A DNA stretch of 64,000 bases from Clarkia xantiana subsp. parviflora. Lineage: Eukaryota > Streptophyta > Magnoliopsida > Myrtales > Onagraceae. Location of the stretch: NCBI GenBank assembly GCA_036873135.1, contig JAPTYO010000003.1, forward strand, positions 24,390,001 through 24,454,000. The letters run 5' to 3'. Shown in pieces: positions 1 through 13,349 of the stretch. Under the pieces are notes generated by a model. That model was not told the DNA's origin and searched no databases. It saw only the letters and a program-made list of their open reading frames with translations. The stretch's first letter is position 1. Each line of letters begins with the position of its first letter. Position numbers and translations under genes: made by a program.

Positions 1-485
1 TTTAAAGTCAAGAAAATATACAAATGAACAAGCCACAAGAGTTTCAAGTAATTAGAAAATGCTCCCACTTTATAATCCAACTGATCCATTGAGAAAGGTT
101 TGACAGTGTATTCTTGTCAAACAGTATAGCATGTACAGAGGATGAACTCATATCTGAAGAAAAACTCCACCCAATAGGATGGAGGAATTATTCCTCTCTT
201 TTTTTAAAGGTAAAGTTAGATATATATCAATAATTAGGCACCATGAAGTACAACTAAAATAAAGCAAAATTCAAGAGAAGCTTCAAATGACATGAGAGAA
301 TTGGAGGGGTTTTAAACGGTAAACTTTAACAACACTCAATTGAGTATATTATACAATCTTGAGGAAAATGTATTTTTTCAGATTAAGAATGGAGACAGCA
401 AACACCTGTGTAAGCAGTATTTTTTCTGGCCAAACTTGATTAGTTTACATAAAATAGGATGTTGCTTACAAGTATAAATGAATAC
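1..485 (-). other. Intron of the BEACH gene
   Basis: This follows the donor at 485 (GAG|GTATTC on the minus strand). No further exon with coding character was found before the window edge. The rest of the gene lies outside. Confidence 0.6.
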
Positions 486-3400
486 CTCAACTGTAAGCCT
501 GTCATTTGAAAGCACAGCGGCACAACCCCGACCATTTTCGGTCAGAAAACTGAAAAGGCTCATGCTACCACTTCTTGGGAAGCTTTCTACTCTTAGCCAA
601 CATGAAAAGGAGAATCCTTTATTTTGTGGCCACTGAATAGGCGTTCTGATCTTGATACCCTATGTAAGAATAGGAACTATCAATCGTCACCATATATGGA
701 CCATGCATAAATTAGTAGTAAACAGGAGTCTCCAAGAATGTGTAGATTTCAGCTTCTAAATTAACTTATGCTGAATAGGCACATCTAAGAACAAGTAGTG
801 TCAATCGCTACAAGCTCCTTATCAGCTCCTCAGTCATTGCAGTATGTGCCAGAAAAAAATATAATAATAAAAATTTCAAGTTCCTCAACTGAAGACTCAA
901 AAGAATTCCCAAGGAAGCTTTATTCTCCTAAAAGAGCCCCGTATGTCCGTAGGAAGGTTAGCGCCTTAGCGGAAAGCATTACTGATCAACCAAAAAGCAC
1001 AAAAAAGCTACCATTACTGAAAATTGTACATGTTTTTCTACTGACTTACAGAATCACTCCCATTTAGGTCGAAAAAAGCAGTCGGGCCCTTCTCATTAAG
1101 CATTGATAGAACACTAGTCAGCAGCAGGGAGCAATATTGCTGCTGTGCTCCAACTTTTTCACTCCGGAGGAGTGCAAAAATTTTGCGGATATCCTTGCCA
1201 GAGATGCTATGCCCACCAATGACCTGAATTAACTGAGCTATTTTCACAACAATAGTATCATTTTTTTCTTGAGAAAACCAATCCAGAAGAAAACTAAGCA
1301 TTCCTGCCCTAACACAAGAAGCTCGATTGGAAAGAGAATCCCTCAGCAATATCTGGAAGAGGTTGAGCCCATGATGACACAAGAACTCACTGCTCTGCCC
1401 AAATACAAAGAAGACAGTAGAAAATGTTACTAATATTGAAGAAAAATTATCAGTGGACTGAGAAATCTAATAGCATGAATACAAGGATAATCTGCTGAAC
1501 CTTAAGACATGTAAGGGAAGGTTGTATATATAATATAAAAACAGTGCATTACCGACCTTGTGCAGAACACTCAGATACAGTACAACAACATCTTCATTCT
1601 GGGTCAAGCAATTAAAAGACTTGTAAGGACAATGAAATAGGCAACCAAATTATATTTTGACTATTCTTTTCCAGTAAAGTAATTTAAAATGAAAGTTGGA
1701 CAAAACAGGAACAGCATTTGAACAAAGAGATAGTCACCTTTATTATGTTATTTGCTTTTACATCAAATCTTCCATCAACTAGCATATCAAGTAGTGCATT
1801 TAGAAGGCCTTCAGTTGGACGCCAATGACAAAAGTCAAGCAGCAAACTCTGCAGGGTCTGATAACCAGTGCCGACAAGTGCTCTAAATGAAGCCTGCGGG
1901 GCAGAAAAATAGTTGACATTACGGGCACAATAATTAGCTGGAAATTAACTCATTGTGCATGTGTAGTAAATCATTTGCATCCAAACTTTAGAATCCTTAT
2001 TTACATATTCTCATGTTCGCCTCTTGCTGATATAACTACATCTAATTCTCCTGTTTTATTCAAGTTAAGCTGTTTAGTATCATATACTTTGAAGCCGGAT
2101 TAGCTGTGTTAAAAAAATCTCGTTTTAATTTTATATCATGTACGCTTGGACAAAATACCATTTTGCCAGCTAAACTAGATCCATCTTAATGAAGACTCTT
2201 AAGTGGGTAAAAGAACGCCGGTAGGCAGTGTTCTTTCTTTTTCTGATGATATCATAATTGTTGAATATAACTTCTTTGCATTATTATAGGACTACAAACT
2301 AATAATAGATTAAACCAGCTCAGGACAGGATTACCTTTGACACGTCATTACTTGCAAGAAGATAGGTAAGAGTCTGAAGCACATTTAGAACCAACTCCTC
2401 TCCCATGTCAGTTTCAAGGTCACCATTTAATAGTGAAACAACATGCAGAAAGCATTCTCCATCTCGAAACAAATCCTGATAATACTAAGTAAATAAATTT
2501 TACATAGTTAGATAGACATACTGTGTTTCAGTCACATGCTACCACAGTAGTATATACATATACTAACGACGCCTACCAGTTGATTGCTTCTGATCATATC
2601 TCTCATTCCCGCCAATAGATCAATGGACAGCTTAGCGAAGCTTTTCTCACGTTCCTTTATTTGAGTAAATGTTTCAAGATATTTGGAGCACAGATACAGC
2701 TTTGCCTTTTGATCCTCCTCGGAAGAAGGTACTATCTATTATTTGAAGAAAAGGTTATTCAGTTGTCTGAAAAAACAAGAAACACTATAACTGAAGAAAC
2801 AAATGAATACCTTCATGAGGTCAAGAATGTGTTTCAACACATGATTTCTCAACTTCTCTACCCAGAACAACTCAAATAAACAATCAATACATGAGGAGCT
2901 TCCTAAAGTAGATTTCTTTCCGTCATCTGTGTTCGATAACTGCGTAAATAAACTGAAGGAGGTATCCAAGCATCTCTGCCAACCTTGATCCAGAGAAGAA
3001 ACTACTGCTTCAGAACCCTTGACAAATTGATAAATCTGTTCAGACTTCTTAGATTCTTGAGCCTGAAGGCAGATCACTTTAAGAACCCTGGGTATAGCAT
3101 CAATTGCTGTTAAGGAAGCGACAGTTCTCTCTGCTGAAAACTGCAGTATCCGAAGTAGCGTATTTGCAAGAATATTGGCAAGGAAGGCATTACAAACGGA
3201 TTCTTCAAGTGCATCTAGTAAAACTCTGACTTCAGGCTGTCATAATGATACCAAAATTGGGAAAAGTGAGATTGATATAGCATAGAGATACAACGTCCAA
3301 GATGTGATGACTCCAGCAGTAATAATAGAAACTTATCAAGTCAGGTAGAAAACTGTAATTGCCTCTAACTCATGAATCCTAGATAACAAGAGAGCAGGAA

Positions 3401-6400
3401 AACAACTGAAACTATACACTTATGTTTACTGCAACTGGCACATGTCAGTAAAAGCAGACAGCAGTACAGAACAAAGAAAGAGAATACAAGGAACATAACA
3501 ATTTTCCACAAAAAGAAAGAACAGAAAACTACAAACGGGTATATCAGAAATAGTGGCACTTCAATCTAATTTAAAGTATGCATTTGCCATGAAAAAAAAT
3601 GCATATAGATCAAAGACAACAGAATCTGGGTATAACTACAATACATAAGTAACTAAATCCAATTAGTCAACTCACAGTGCTATAAACCAGTGCACATAAT
3701 AGAAAAAGAGAAAAAGAAGTACTGAAGAAAAAACCGAATGGAAACGCACCAAGTTGTGAGTACTCCCACCAGATGTGGCTGCCAACTCTGTAAGTGACAG
3801 TATATTCATCTGAAGGGATTCGATACCAACACCCATCACTGTATGATCATCGCAATTAGAGGAAGAAGCCAGACTTCCACAAGAATCTTCATTGCCTAAA
3901 GAATATCCCTTGGAGGATTCATCCAAAGCTGGGCTAAAGTAGAAAAAGTTTTCCGAGAATATGAGATCCCATATACCCTCATCTCGAAATAATTCAAGCA
4001 ACAAAGGTGTTGAAGCAAGAATCTTCTTGAATGTGTTAAGAACTGTCCGATGCAATTTGTTAACGAAAACCCTACAGATTGTTGGAGGGAGAACACGGTT
4101 TCAAATAAGCAATTCTATGAGGTAATCAAGAAAAACATGAATTGGGACTTTAAATACTACAAATTATCAAGAAAATTAATAACAATTTAAAAGGAAAGAG
4201 AAAGAGAAAGAGAAACTTGCTATGTTGCTGTTCACCTTAAATGGACTGGCAACTGATTCTGTTCAGAGCAAGCCTTGATGCATGGAAAGACTGTACCGAG
4301 GACCCTAAGAATCCATTTAACTGAAAGCTCACAGTAGACAGGAGATACTGACACGGCAGTTCGAGAGACTGCTGCTTGTACATGAGATTTGTTGTCTTCT
4401 GCGATATAAAGAAATGAACACAACACTCTGCTCAAGTTGGAAACATAATCATTCCAACCTTGAGAATGAAACGGAGTAGATGAGAAGAGCACAGAGGCCT
4501 CTGCAGGATAATCTCCAGCATGATTCTCACTCTCACGGTCATAAGTGCACACTTCAATCTTGCCCTCACTAGGAAAAAGCTTTTCCAATACTTTGTGATC
4601 TTGAAGCATAAAAACAGGAGAGCAAAAGCTATTTGCAAATTTATGAACTCTTCCGCTTTCAGAAAGAAACTGCAAGTTGTTCACATTTCCAAAGCTGCAC
4701 AACTGGTTAAGGAACCAAAGCTTCAAGTACTACAAAAATCCAATGACAAGCTGGACCTCTATCGTATTGTACTTGTTATGGATAAATATATCCGACGTAT
4801 GATAATATCTATTATTATTAGGGTTAATGTTAGTGATAGATTTAGTTATTTTATATCTATTATTAGTGATAGTGTTAGATATTTTATTTCCTATTGTTAT
4901 CTGGTACAATATCTTATCTCCTTATATTTTAAGGGTCTAGTCCTATTTAAGGGAGAAGTTATTGAATAAAACAATAAGCAGAAAGTTAAACAGAAACTTA
5001 GGTTTCTATCTGCCTTATTCTATGTACGACCGTAACAGTACTTTTCTTCTTCTATTTTTCAAGCACGTGCAGTTCATAAGTTCAATTTTTAAGGAATCTT
5101 GTGGATGTGTAATGCTTGCTGACCAATCCTTTAACCAATTTATACAATCAAGAATTTCACAAAGGATACACAGCTTCCCTGAGAACATCAAATGAGAGTA
5201 CATGAAGCTCCAAGAGACACAGTAATGGCTTCCCATCCCTGCAAGATTTTTACCATTAAATATTTTAGGCATAGATGAGAAAATATATATTATACAGAAA
5301 AAATACCAGATATCCACCACAAGTAAAACCATTCCTAGACACAACCGAATGTGCTTGAGCACCTCATATCATTGTGAGTTTATATCTTACGTTTTGACTG
5401 GTACCTATTAAGCAGACAGCAACACCTATGAGGTGTTAACTCAAACTGCATTTATGAGCATTACTTTTCATGAATCTGATGCAGAACTTCAAATATCCAT
5501 AGATTACATGCAGAAATGATTAGATACTATTCTCCTGTTTATGATTCTTGTGTCAAGGACAAATAACTGAATGTTTTGAACTAATTGACAATAGAGAAAT
5601 TTACGATTCTTTACATTTGGAAGAACATCTATATATATACAAGAATTATACAGCAAAGTCTTGTTCTCTAGCTCACTCTACAGCCAAATCAACTTCCATC
5701 AGATCTATGTATAGCTGGAAAAGCTTTAAAAAATATACAAGATCTTCCAACAGAGCTCATGCTCTCTAAGTCCATTTCACCATGCTATTTGCAGCTAACA
5801 AAATCAGAGCATTTAGCAAAATACAGGTTATCATGACTCAAATCGTAGGTCTCGCTCATTGGCCAAGCCACTATATGGAAGGCAGATATAAAACTTGTAT
5901 GGCATGCATTTGCACTAGAAAAGTCTTTGCAATTCATTCTTTTATGATAAAACACAACTGCTTAAATTATTTGGTGATGGCCCATTATAATAACTTTTCT
6001 AAAAGAGACAAAGCGGTAGCTTGCCTTGGACAAGTATGAAACGCCAAAAAAGGCATCTTCCTCGTTAAAGACAACAAAGATTATTCACAAGTTAATTTGA
6101 AAATCATGAGTTGACAAGATTAACGAAGGACAATTAAGATGTACCCCTGGATATAGTTTACTACTTAACTCAAACTATACTCACCTTTAATTTGAACACT
6201 CAATTCTCAGTGTTATTATCATGGACTTAGTAAAATAGTCCAAATTTGACTGTTAAGTGATATGCATATATCCAAGCAAAAGGAACATAGCCATATTTGA
6301 AGACAGTACCATAACAGCTCAGAGACATATATCAATCAATTAATGTTACTTCCCAGGTTTATGCACATTCAAGCTATGTGACCACATAAGAAGAAGACTA

Positions 6401-9400
6401 AAATACTATAACCAGACACAACAAATATTGCAGAGGCTCTCAGCAACCTCGATTTATAATTTTATATCCTTGTGTCAATTCATATCCTAATGGAGGATAA
6501 CGTGGATTTCACTACTTAGAATTACCTATTCTCATTGGTGCCAGGGAGATTATCCAGTTTGAGTGCATTATCTGAAGGTAGGCCTAGCCCATCCAGCAGT
6601 ACCTCCAGTCCACCAATGCTTTTAAAATGATTTTGGCCGCGTGAATTTCCAGCTAATGCTGACTGGAGAATTCTCAATGTTAAATACTGAAGGATCACAT
6701 CTGACCACTGATCCTTTACACTCAACCTTCTGATTACACGTAAAAGCTCTGCACATTAGAGAAATGAATGTAAGTGGCTTAACAACGATAACCCCATGCC
6801 CTGCAGAAGCATGCCTTTTCTGAAGACATATAGGAAATGACACAAAATCATGTTTCAGGGCAATCAGAAACCCTATTAGATTAAGAGAATGTGAGCTTTG
6901 AAGAGAAGTTAGAAGAGGAAACTCAAATTTCCTGCGTTACCTACTAACCAATTAAGACCACCTGCCTCCATTACTGATACAACAGCTCTCTGCCACCACT
7001 GCACCCTCAACTCAGACAGAGGAGCCTCAGTATTAACAGTAGCTTTGAAAAGAAGTGCAAAACTACGAGGAAAATAGGAGCAAGAAAAGTTCCCATGCAA
7101 CTTCGCCATTTCGTTGCCATCTGTAGTCAGCCCAATAAAGTTACAAACTATTGACACAACAAGTGTGAGAATCTGCTGCAATCTTTTGATCTTCTCCACA
7201 GATAGGGCAGACAAACTCTCTTCTGCAGACACAACGCCTGATATCGTCTTAAGTTGGACAACAGCCCCTAGAAAAAACAGAACCAGGTATGTTCAGTATA
7301 AGAAGGTAACTAACATTTGAGTACAAACTATCTGTAGAAGAGTACGATTCGAAAGTTGTTTAAGTAATCAAGACAAAAATGCTAACTATAATCAAGATAT
7401 GGATTAATATTCATCAGGAAAGACTCGTCTTGTAACACCTGAATGCTCGCACAGATATTCATGTAGCCTTCAGGCTACAGACTTACAAGTTAACTTTGAA
7501 ATAGACGGCACGGGTGTTTATCTATCCATCTCTGTGTACCTAAGAGTGTTAAATTATGATTTTCACAGAGATCAGCCCCCTAGGGTGTGGATGCAAAATA
7601 TTAGTTCCTCGCGATGTTAGTGGATACTCTCTATATAAGCTTAATATCTTAAGCAGGCTTCAAAACTTCCCCAAATCTATCTAATTGTTACTCTTTTCCA
7701 CCCTAAGAACTGAATGTAGTTAAACATGAGAGCACACGTTCCAAAGACGAATACGATGCTGATTGATTGCATAATATGTAGCTATTGTCAAAATTAACAA
7801 CTGAAAAGAGTTAACCAACTCCCAAAAAGAGAAAGGAGCTAGTAGATTTAGATGTACAATGCAGAACCCTGTTTCTGATGACTCAGTTATGAAGATTGAT
7901 TAAAAACGTTAAATTCAGACCCTAACAACTACCATATACCAGAAGATTAGAATGCTAAAATGCAGGGATACATGTGAATGATACCTTTCATTAATGCTGT
8001 TAGTTTCTGTACACCACCAGAGTAGCCAAAAACTCTACAATTATGTATTGAACGAGTAGCAATTGACAGGGCTTCCAGTAAGCATAATCCCTCAGAAATT
8101 TCTGACCCTGAGGAATGCTCTAGTAGGTTCTTAGCTGACTGCGACATGGTAGGACTCACTGCACACATAAGAGGGGAAAATAATACTTTTAAAGCAGACC
8201 AACTAAACCATGTGAGACTAAAAAATATCAAATAATTTGTGCCTTGTTTATAAGCTAGAAGTGCATGTGCAATCATATTTTACAGCTTTCGGTGTTTCCA
8301 ACTGGGAAACATTAACTGGACTAAACTTACACGGCATCTAAGAAATGCATATGCTTTACAAATAGCTTATGAGTGTTATGATTTTAATATGTGGATGCAG
8401 TAAGACATCAATAATAAATCTGACTTAAATTAATCTGGATTAATCTAGTTAAGAGTGCAAGGATACCTAATCCCACATCGCCAGCTCACTGTGCATATGT
8501 TTCTGTTTCTAAACGAAAAGACGAAATAAAGATAACAAAACAAAGCTCAGTGACTTACACTCTGTGACAAGAGCTGTTAATTGCACAAGCTCCTGCGAGA
8601 GTGCCAAAATAACTTCAGCGGGATGTCCCACCGAGCATCCCATAATGGTAGAATCACACTGTAACTGTTCCCCAGGTTGCTCAGTTGATGAAGTATTGTC
8701 TGACAACTGACAAGAATCAACAGGCTCCCAGATCTTGTAGGCACTTAAAAATTGCTTTAGGAAGACATGGAGAGACTTTCTTTTTTCCACCTGAAGGTTA
8801 AGTTTAGTAAAGCTATTATTTATTACCATTTACGAGATACACTGAAAAACCACTACCATATGAATAATATAGACATAGCATAGAGAAGAATCATGTAGCA
8901 ACAATAATATACAAGAACTTAAATCAACTGCAGTCAAATGTGAAATTTCCACAACATAAAAGTGATACTAAACTACTGACCGGAAGCTTGGTCAAGGAAT
9001 AGGAAACCCTAAAAGAAAGAAGTATAAACTTCTTTAGCAAAATTGAACTACTTAGCTAGACATAAATCTGCACCTAACGAGTCCATGGGGTTACTGGGAT
9101 GTTTCATAGACTTGGAGTTTGCTAGCCAAAATCAATATTCCTAAGGGGGTGCAGGTGTTTCTTATGCCATAATGTGAGGAGCAATTGTAATTTTGGATTG
9201 CACCCACATTGCAGCACTTAGTTAAACAAGCAATGCCATGTTCAGACCAATGATCTTCAAAAGTTCAAATTAGACTAATGGGTTGTAACCGAACCCGGAG
9301 GCCAAATATCTGAATGTTTGTTGCACATATCGAACACCATAATGTAATATTAGCCTCCATATTGTTACGCATACCAAGCATAAGACTTTAACATCATCCT

Positions 9401-10595
9401 ACATATTACACTAAAGATTACCACTGTTTGGCCTGAATCAAAATATTCTCATAACCTCACATTTGCCATTTCATACGATGTATCAAACAGCTTTAAGTGT
9501 CGTGGAAACGTATAAAATACGTGGTGGTTTAAAATAAAGAATGGTCTAAGACTCCGGATCCTTGAACAGCAAACCTTATTTCTCTAAGTACCTACGAGTC
9601 CACGACTGTGGATACAAATCTATGGGTGGTCCTTGTGGCAGTAATGATTGAAGCAGAAAGTATTTGGACATTAAAGAACCAACGGCAGAACTATTACCTT
9701 GTCATTTTCTCTATCATACCTCTCCCACAAAGTGTACAAAATCGCCTCCTTACCTACTTCACTGCAAAAAGAATGTCAACATATTAAGTAAATTAAATGT
9801 TTCCCAATCACTTGTTAAGAAAATAATCTTTACAGGAAAGAAGCAGTAACCTCTTCAACCAAATAGTCTTACATCAAAACCTTGTTCGGACTAGGTAGAT
9901 GAATGAAAACGAAATCATTCTATCCGAAAGCTATATTTCAAATAGCACTAATAATTTGCTCTTTTCTTATATCAGTTAAAGATAAGGTCAAATACACCCA
10001 TTTAACCCATGAGACAGTTAAATCATAAGAATCACAAAATCTCAAATTGTGAAGACAATAGAAAAACTGTTTCCTAGTTTATCAGTCTGCTTTTGAGACT
10101 TTACCCTTCTTAGTTATCAAATCATTCCTTCAAATATATTCTCCAGTATCTGCTTAAGATGATTTTACCAATATCCCATCCTATTCTTAAATTTTCACAT
10201 CATTCTTTATATTTCCGATTAAAAAAAAATACAAAAAATAATGTGCCACGGTTCCACACAGTTACCAGTATCCCATCATTTCAGGTTATCATGAGCCAAG
10301 ACAAATTAAAAAAATTCATATTAAAGCTTCTGGCTATGCAGTATCACAAGTAGGTGACATCTAAGGTATATTGTTCCTAAAGTAGCTTCCAACAAGCAGA
10401 ATAATAACTGGAAAATGGCAGTAGAAAAACTATGCATGAAATCATGTCACTAGAAGAAGAACTAGTGTACCTAAAGCATATCCTGGGAACAGGAGGAGAC
10501 AACTTATCCAACTGTGACCCTGGAACAGATTCTCCAGTTGGACCACTGGAGGTCCTCCGAATGAGGTCAGCAACTCCCTTAACAATGTTCATTTT
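486..10595 (-). CDS. BCHB: BEACH domain-containing protein B-like, N-terminal half (partial, continues past base 1)
   Basis: Coding exons in transcription order: 10595-10471, 9761-9698, 8790-8559, 8158-7985, 7267-6941, 6748-6526, 5238-5170, 4694-4236, 4071-3750, 3236-2811, 2735-2577, 2475-2335, 1893-1738, 1598-1557, 1394-1050, 659-486. All have GT-AG borders and phases agree throughout, giving about 1,146 codons with no stop, so the locus looks functional. The product begins MNIVKGVADLIRRTSS, which I recognise from plant BEACH protein B. Most of the visible part is helical, armadillo-like sequence. The last exon begins the concanavalin A-like domain (motif FSFSCWLRVE, then LFSFLTENGRG). The PH-BEACH and WD40 modules would lie outside the window. 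BEACH proteins are large scaffolds in membrane trafficking. A splice acceptor just upstream (about 10,602) makes the ATG at 10,595 the first in the spliced message. The BEACH family is clear; the B subgroup rests on recalled sequence, so the symbol is less certain. Confidence 0.72.
4774..5037. mobile_element. Solo LTR in a BEACH-gene intron
   Basis: The 264-bp segment begins TGTTATGGATAAATA and ends CGTAACA, with the TG...CA termini of an LTR. It is flanked by a perfect 5-bp direct repeat GTACT (4769-4773 and 5038-5042), the target duplication size of Ty1/copia and Ty3/gypsy elements. It contains a TATTTAAG promoter-like motif and an AATAAA signal in the plus orientation. No internal domain remains, as expected after recombination between two LTRs. 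It lies between the exons at 5170-5238 and 4236-4694 and leaves both splice sites intact. Confidence 0.82.
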
Positions 10596-11230
10596 GATCT
10601 GTGAAAACTCATACCGCAATCAGCTCTTTAAATTACACCATCAATCAAATGGCAAAGATTGGCGCCAAATCCTCTGCATAAAAAATTGGACACAGAATGC
10701 AGGCTCACATTAGCTCAAAAATTCATGATAAATGCAGCTATCGTTTTTCATACTAAAGTGGACTAACACTGTAGTAGCTGCAAACTACATACATGATAAA
10801 TCGATGCTTTCCTTAGAAAAATCCAAGTTACTGAAGTATCCGATAATCAAACAATGCATTGGTTAATCAAACAATGATTCTGTCAATTAATACACATGAA
10901 ATAACCAATTGAACACAGGTGATTACTGTTCGCTATTGCTATTAACCTTGTATTCCAGACGACGAGCTAACTTAGCAAGAAAATCCAATGATCGAAGAAT
11001 TTGAATTCAGACAGGATTACTAGTGGAAGCACCTGAATAATTGAAGCTGGAGATTGAAAAGTGAATGACGGCCAGCAAGGGACCACAACCCTTCGGAAGT
11101 CAATTGAGGATGAAGTCACTGGATCGCTCTACTGGATGCTCTGTGAAAAATTCTAGGGATTTGCGCGAAGATCTGAAAAGCCAGTAATCTCTGAAGCTTT
11201 CGTCTTCGTTTCAATGGAGTCAGTGGAAGG
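10596..11230 (-). promoter_or_regulatory. 5' UTR exon, UTR intron and proximal promoter of the BEACH gene
   Basis: A splice acceptor (TTTTCACAG on the minus strand) lies about 7 bases before the start codon, so the 5' UTR is interrupted by an intron. A plausible donor (ATTCAG|GTGC) lies near 11,032, with a leader exon from about 11,033 to 11,220. No unambiguous TATA box was seen. Exon limits are inferred. Confidence 0.4.
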
Positions 11231-12180
11231 AAAAGGAAAGTCGACGTTAAAGAGAATAATTACAAAAGTAAAATAACCTATATGTACCCCCAACTTTTGA
11301 ATAGTTGGTATTTTCTCTCATTTTTTGCCAAAAAAAAAAAAATTTAACTAACAAGTTATTAAGTGTGTATAGCTATAACGTTGTCAAAAATTACTCAAAT
11401 ATTAATTATTTAAAACTTAAATAAAAAAATAAGGACAAAATAAGGAAGGGTAACTTCCGTCCACGAAAATACTCAATCGCGCACTCGCACTTAAGAGATA
11501 ATATAGTTACGAATCTACCCTTAAAATAATATTCTTCGATTAAACGGTAACATAGTACATAAATCAATTAAATTAGCTCAATTAATAATAGAATCAATCT
11601 CAGCAAATAATCTAAGTTTCATCATGAGAGTTAGTTAATTTCAACCATATCAATTGTATATATATGGTTAATAATACTCGATTTCAACATGTCATACTAA
11701 AAGAAAGAAGTTGGATGCAACATCAGCTTTGGAGTGTGCCTATATGGAATTAGTTCGTCCTAAATTTTAGATTATCATGTTCCACCAATTGCTAAGACCT
11801 ATGTAATTTTTTATGAACCCAAGGATGATGAATGGTAACATGCTTATAGTGAGCGTATCTCACATTTTGGAACACTTGATTGCGGGAAAAATATACTTAT
11901 TAGACAAATAGTTAAATTAGATTAGTAGTTAGGATGGGAGATGTATTCAATTTGAATATTTCCATAAGTTTTGTACTTCTTTTTTCTTCTTCATATTATT
12001 GTGTAGCAATTCGTTCAGCCGATTTAAGAAGATAAAATTGTTCTGATATTGCTTGTACCGATTTTTGCTTAGTATATCAGTTACAGCATTGCGATATTTG
12101 CTACATATATCGGTAAGCAGTTACCGACATTAACTTAAAAAATTGCCAAGCCGTACTGATAATTCCTAAAGTAATCGGAG
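11231..12180. other. AT-rich intergenic DNA
   Basis: No coding signal, RNA gene or clear element was seen. The stretch is AT-rich and lies upstream of the BEACH gene. Confidence 0.5.
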
Positions 12181-12770
12181 CATCGAGTGAGGAAATGTTT
12201 TAAAAATAAGAAATTGCCTGAAGACCTAACGAAAAATAATTATTCGGAGACCGAGCTAAAAAGTTATAAATGATTTAGTATGGTCATCATATACGTCTAG
12301 AATTAATGTGAATTTAATTGATTTCATCCAAAACAAAAATCCGAGTGAGGAGACATAGTAGAAATAAGAAATTGACCAAACCTCAAAGACAGTAAGTACT
12401 ATAGGAATAAATGGTGATTCGGAGACCGGACTAAAAATTTGATAAATATTTCAGTATGATCATATACGTTTAGAATTGATGTGAATGCAACTGATTTCAT
12501 CCAGAACGGAGATCCGAGTGAGGATATATTGTAAGAAATTGGTCGAACTTCAAAGGCCCTGACGAATAAATGGTGATTCGGAGATCAGTATAAAAAGTGA
12601 TAAAGAGTTTAGTATGATCATATACGTCTAGAATTAATGTGAATGCAGTTGATTTCATCCAAAACGGAACTCTGAGTGAGTAGATATTGTAAAATAATAA
12701 TTTTCTCAAAGTACCCTACGAATAAATAGTTCTTCGGAGACCGGACAAAAATTGTGTGGGTTTTCTTGTT
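12181..12770. repeat. Tandem repeat, ~156-175-bp unit, about 3.5 copies
   Basis: The phrase CGGAGACCG followed by CTAAAAA recurs near 12,245, 12,420, 12,580 and 12,736. Each unit also carries TATACGTCTAGAATTAATG and a GATTTCATCCA block. Copies are diverged by substitutions and small indels. No protein-coding reading is convincing. Confidence 0.75.
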
Positions 12771-12789
12771 ATATTACGGGGAGTAATCA

Positions 12790-13345
12790 CTACGGAAACT
12801 TAAACATGGTGTGTGTTAGTAATATCAATTACGCAGCGGAAAGTTTACACATACCTCAAGAGTAACCGTAGTCCAAGATCCTTGCTCGAGGGAGTTCGCG
12901 ATCATCCGGTCGGGACCCGTAGAGATTCTTGTTAGAGAATCCCTACGTGGTGCAACTCCACAACAAAGCCTCTGATCGATTTCTTGGCACGGGGACAGAT
13001 CTCCTGAGAGTTTGCTCGAAATCAATTTGGCACACCCTTGGTGGAGTATGTGGTTCGGCCGAACCTTTAGTATGGGAGGAGGGTTTTTCTTTCTAAAACT
13101 CTTGTGAGGGAATTATGATTAACCCTAAAATTTTCCTAACACCTCTTATTTAGAGGAGGAGTAAAGTGGACAAAATTCCACTTTACCCCACTATGTATTT
13201 GGGGAGGCCCAATTTGAGCCTCCCATGTCAATTGGGATTTGGTTCTAGCCCAATTACCCTAATGTGACATTTACCCAAGTTCATTAGGTAAACTATACAT
13301 ATTATGGGCTACCAATTACGACGTCCATCACCATATGCTTACATT
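12790..13345. other. Possible degraded transposon fragment
   Basis: The segment is less AT-rich than its flanks. It contains ACGCAGCGGAAAG near the left side and a short inverted pair (AAAGTGGACAAAATT / AATTCCACTTTA) near 13,165. The style resembles LTR-element debris, but I found no paired ends or target duplication. Confidence 0.25.
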
Positions 13346-13349
13346 TCTA

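Noticed and set aside
798..1067. Plus-strand frame of 89 codons
   Set aside because: It lies in an intron and exon edge of the minus-strand BEACH gene and has no domain character.
4520..4969. Plus-strand frame of 149 codons
   Set aside because: Antisense to a well-supported BEACH exon and then runs into the solo LTR.
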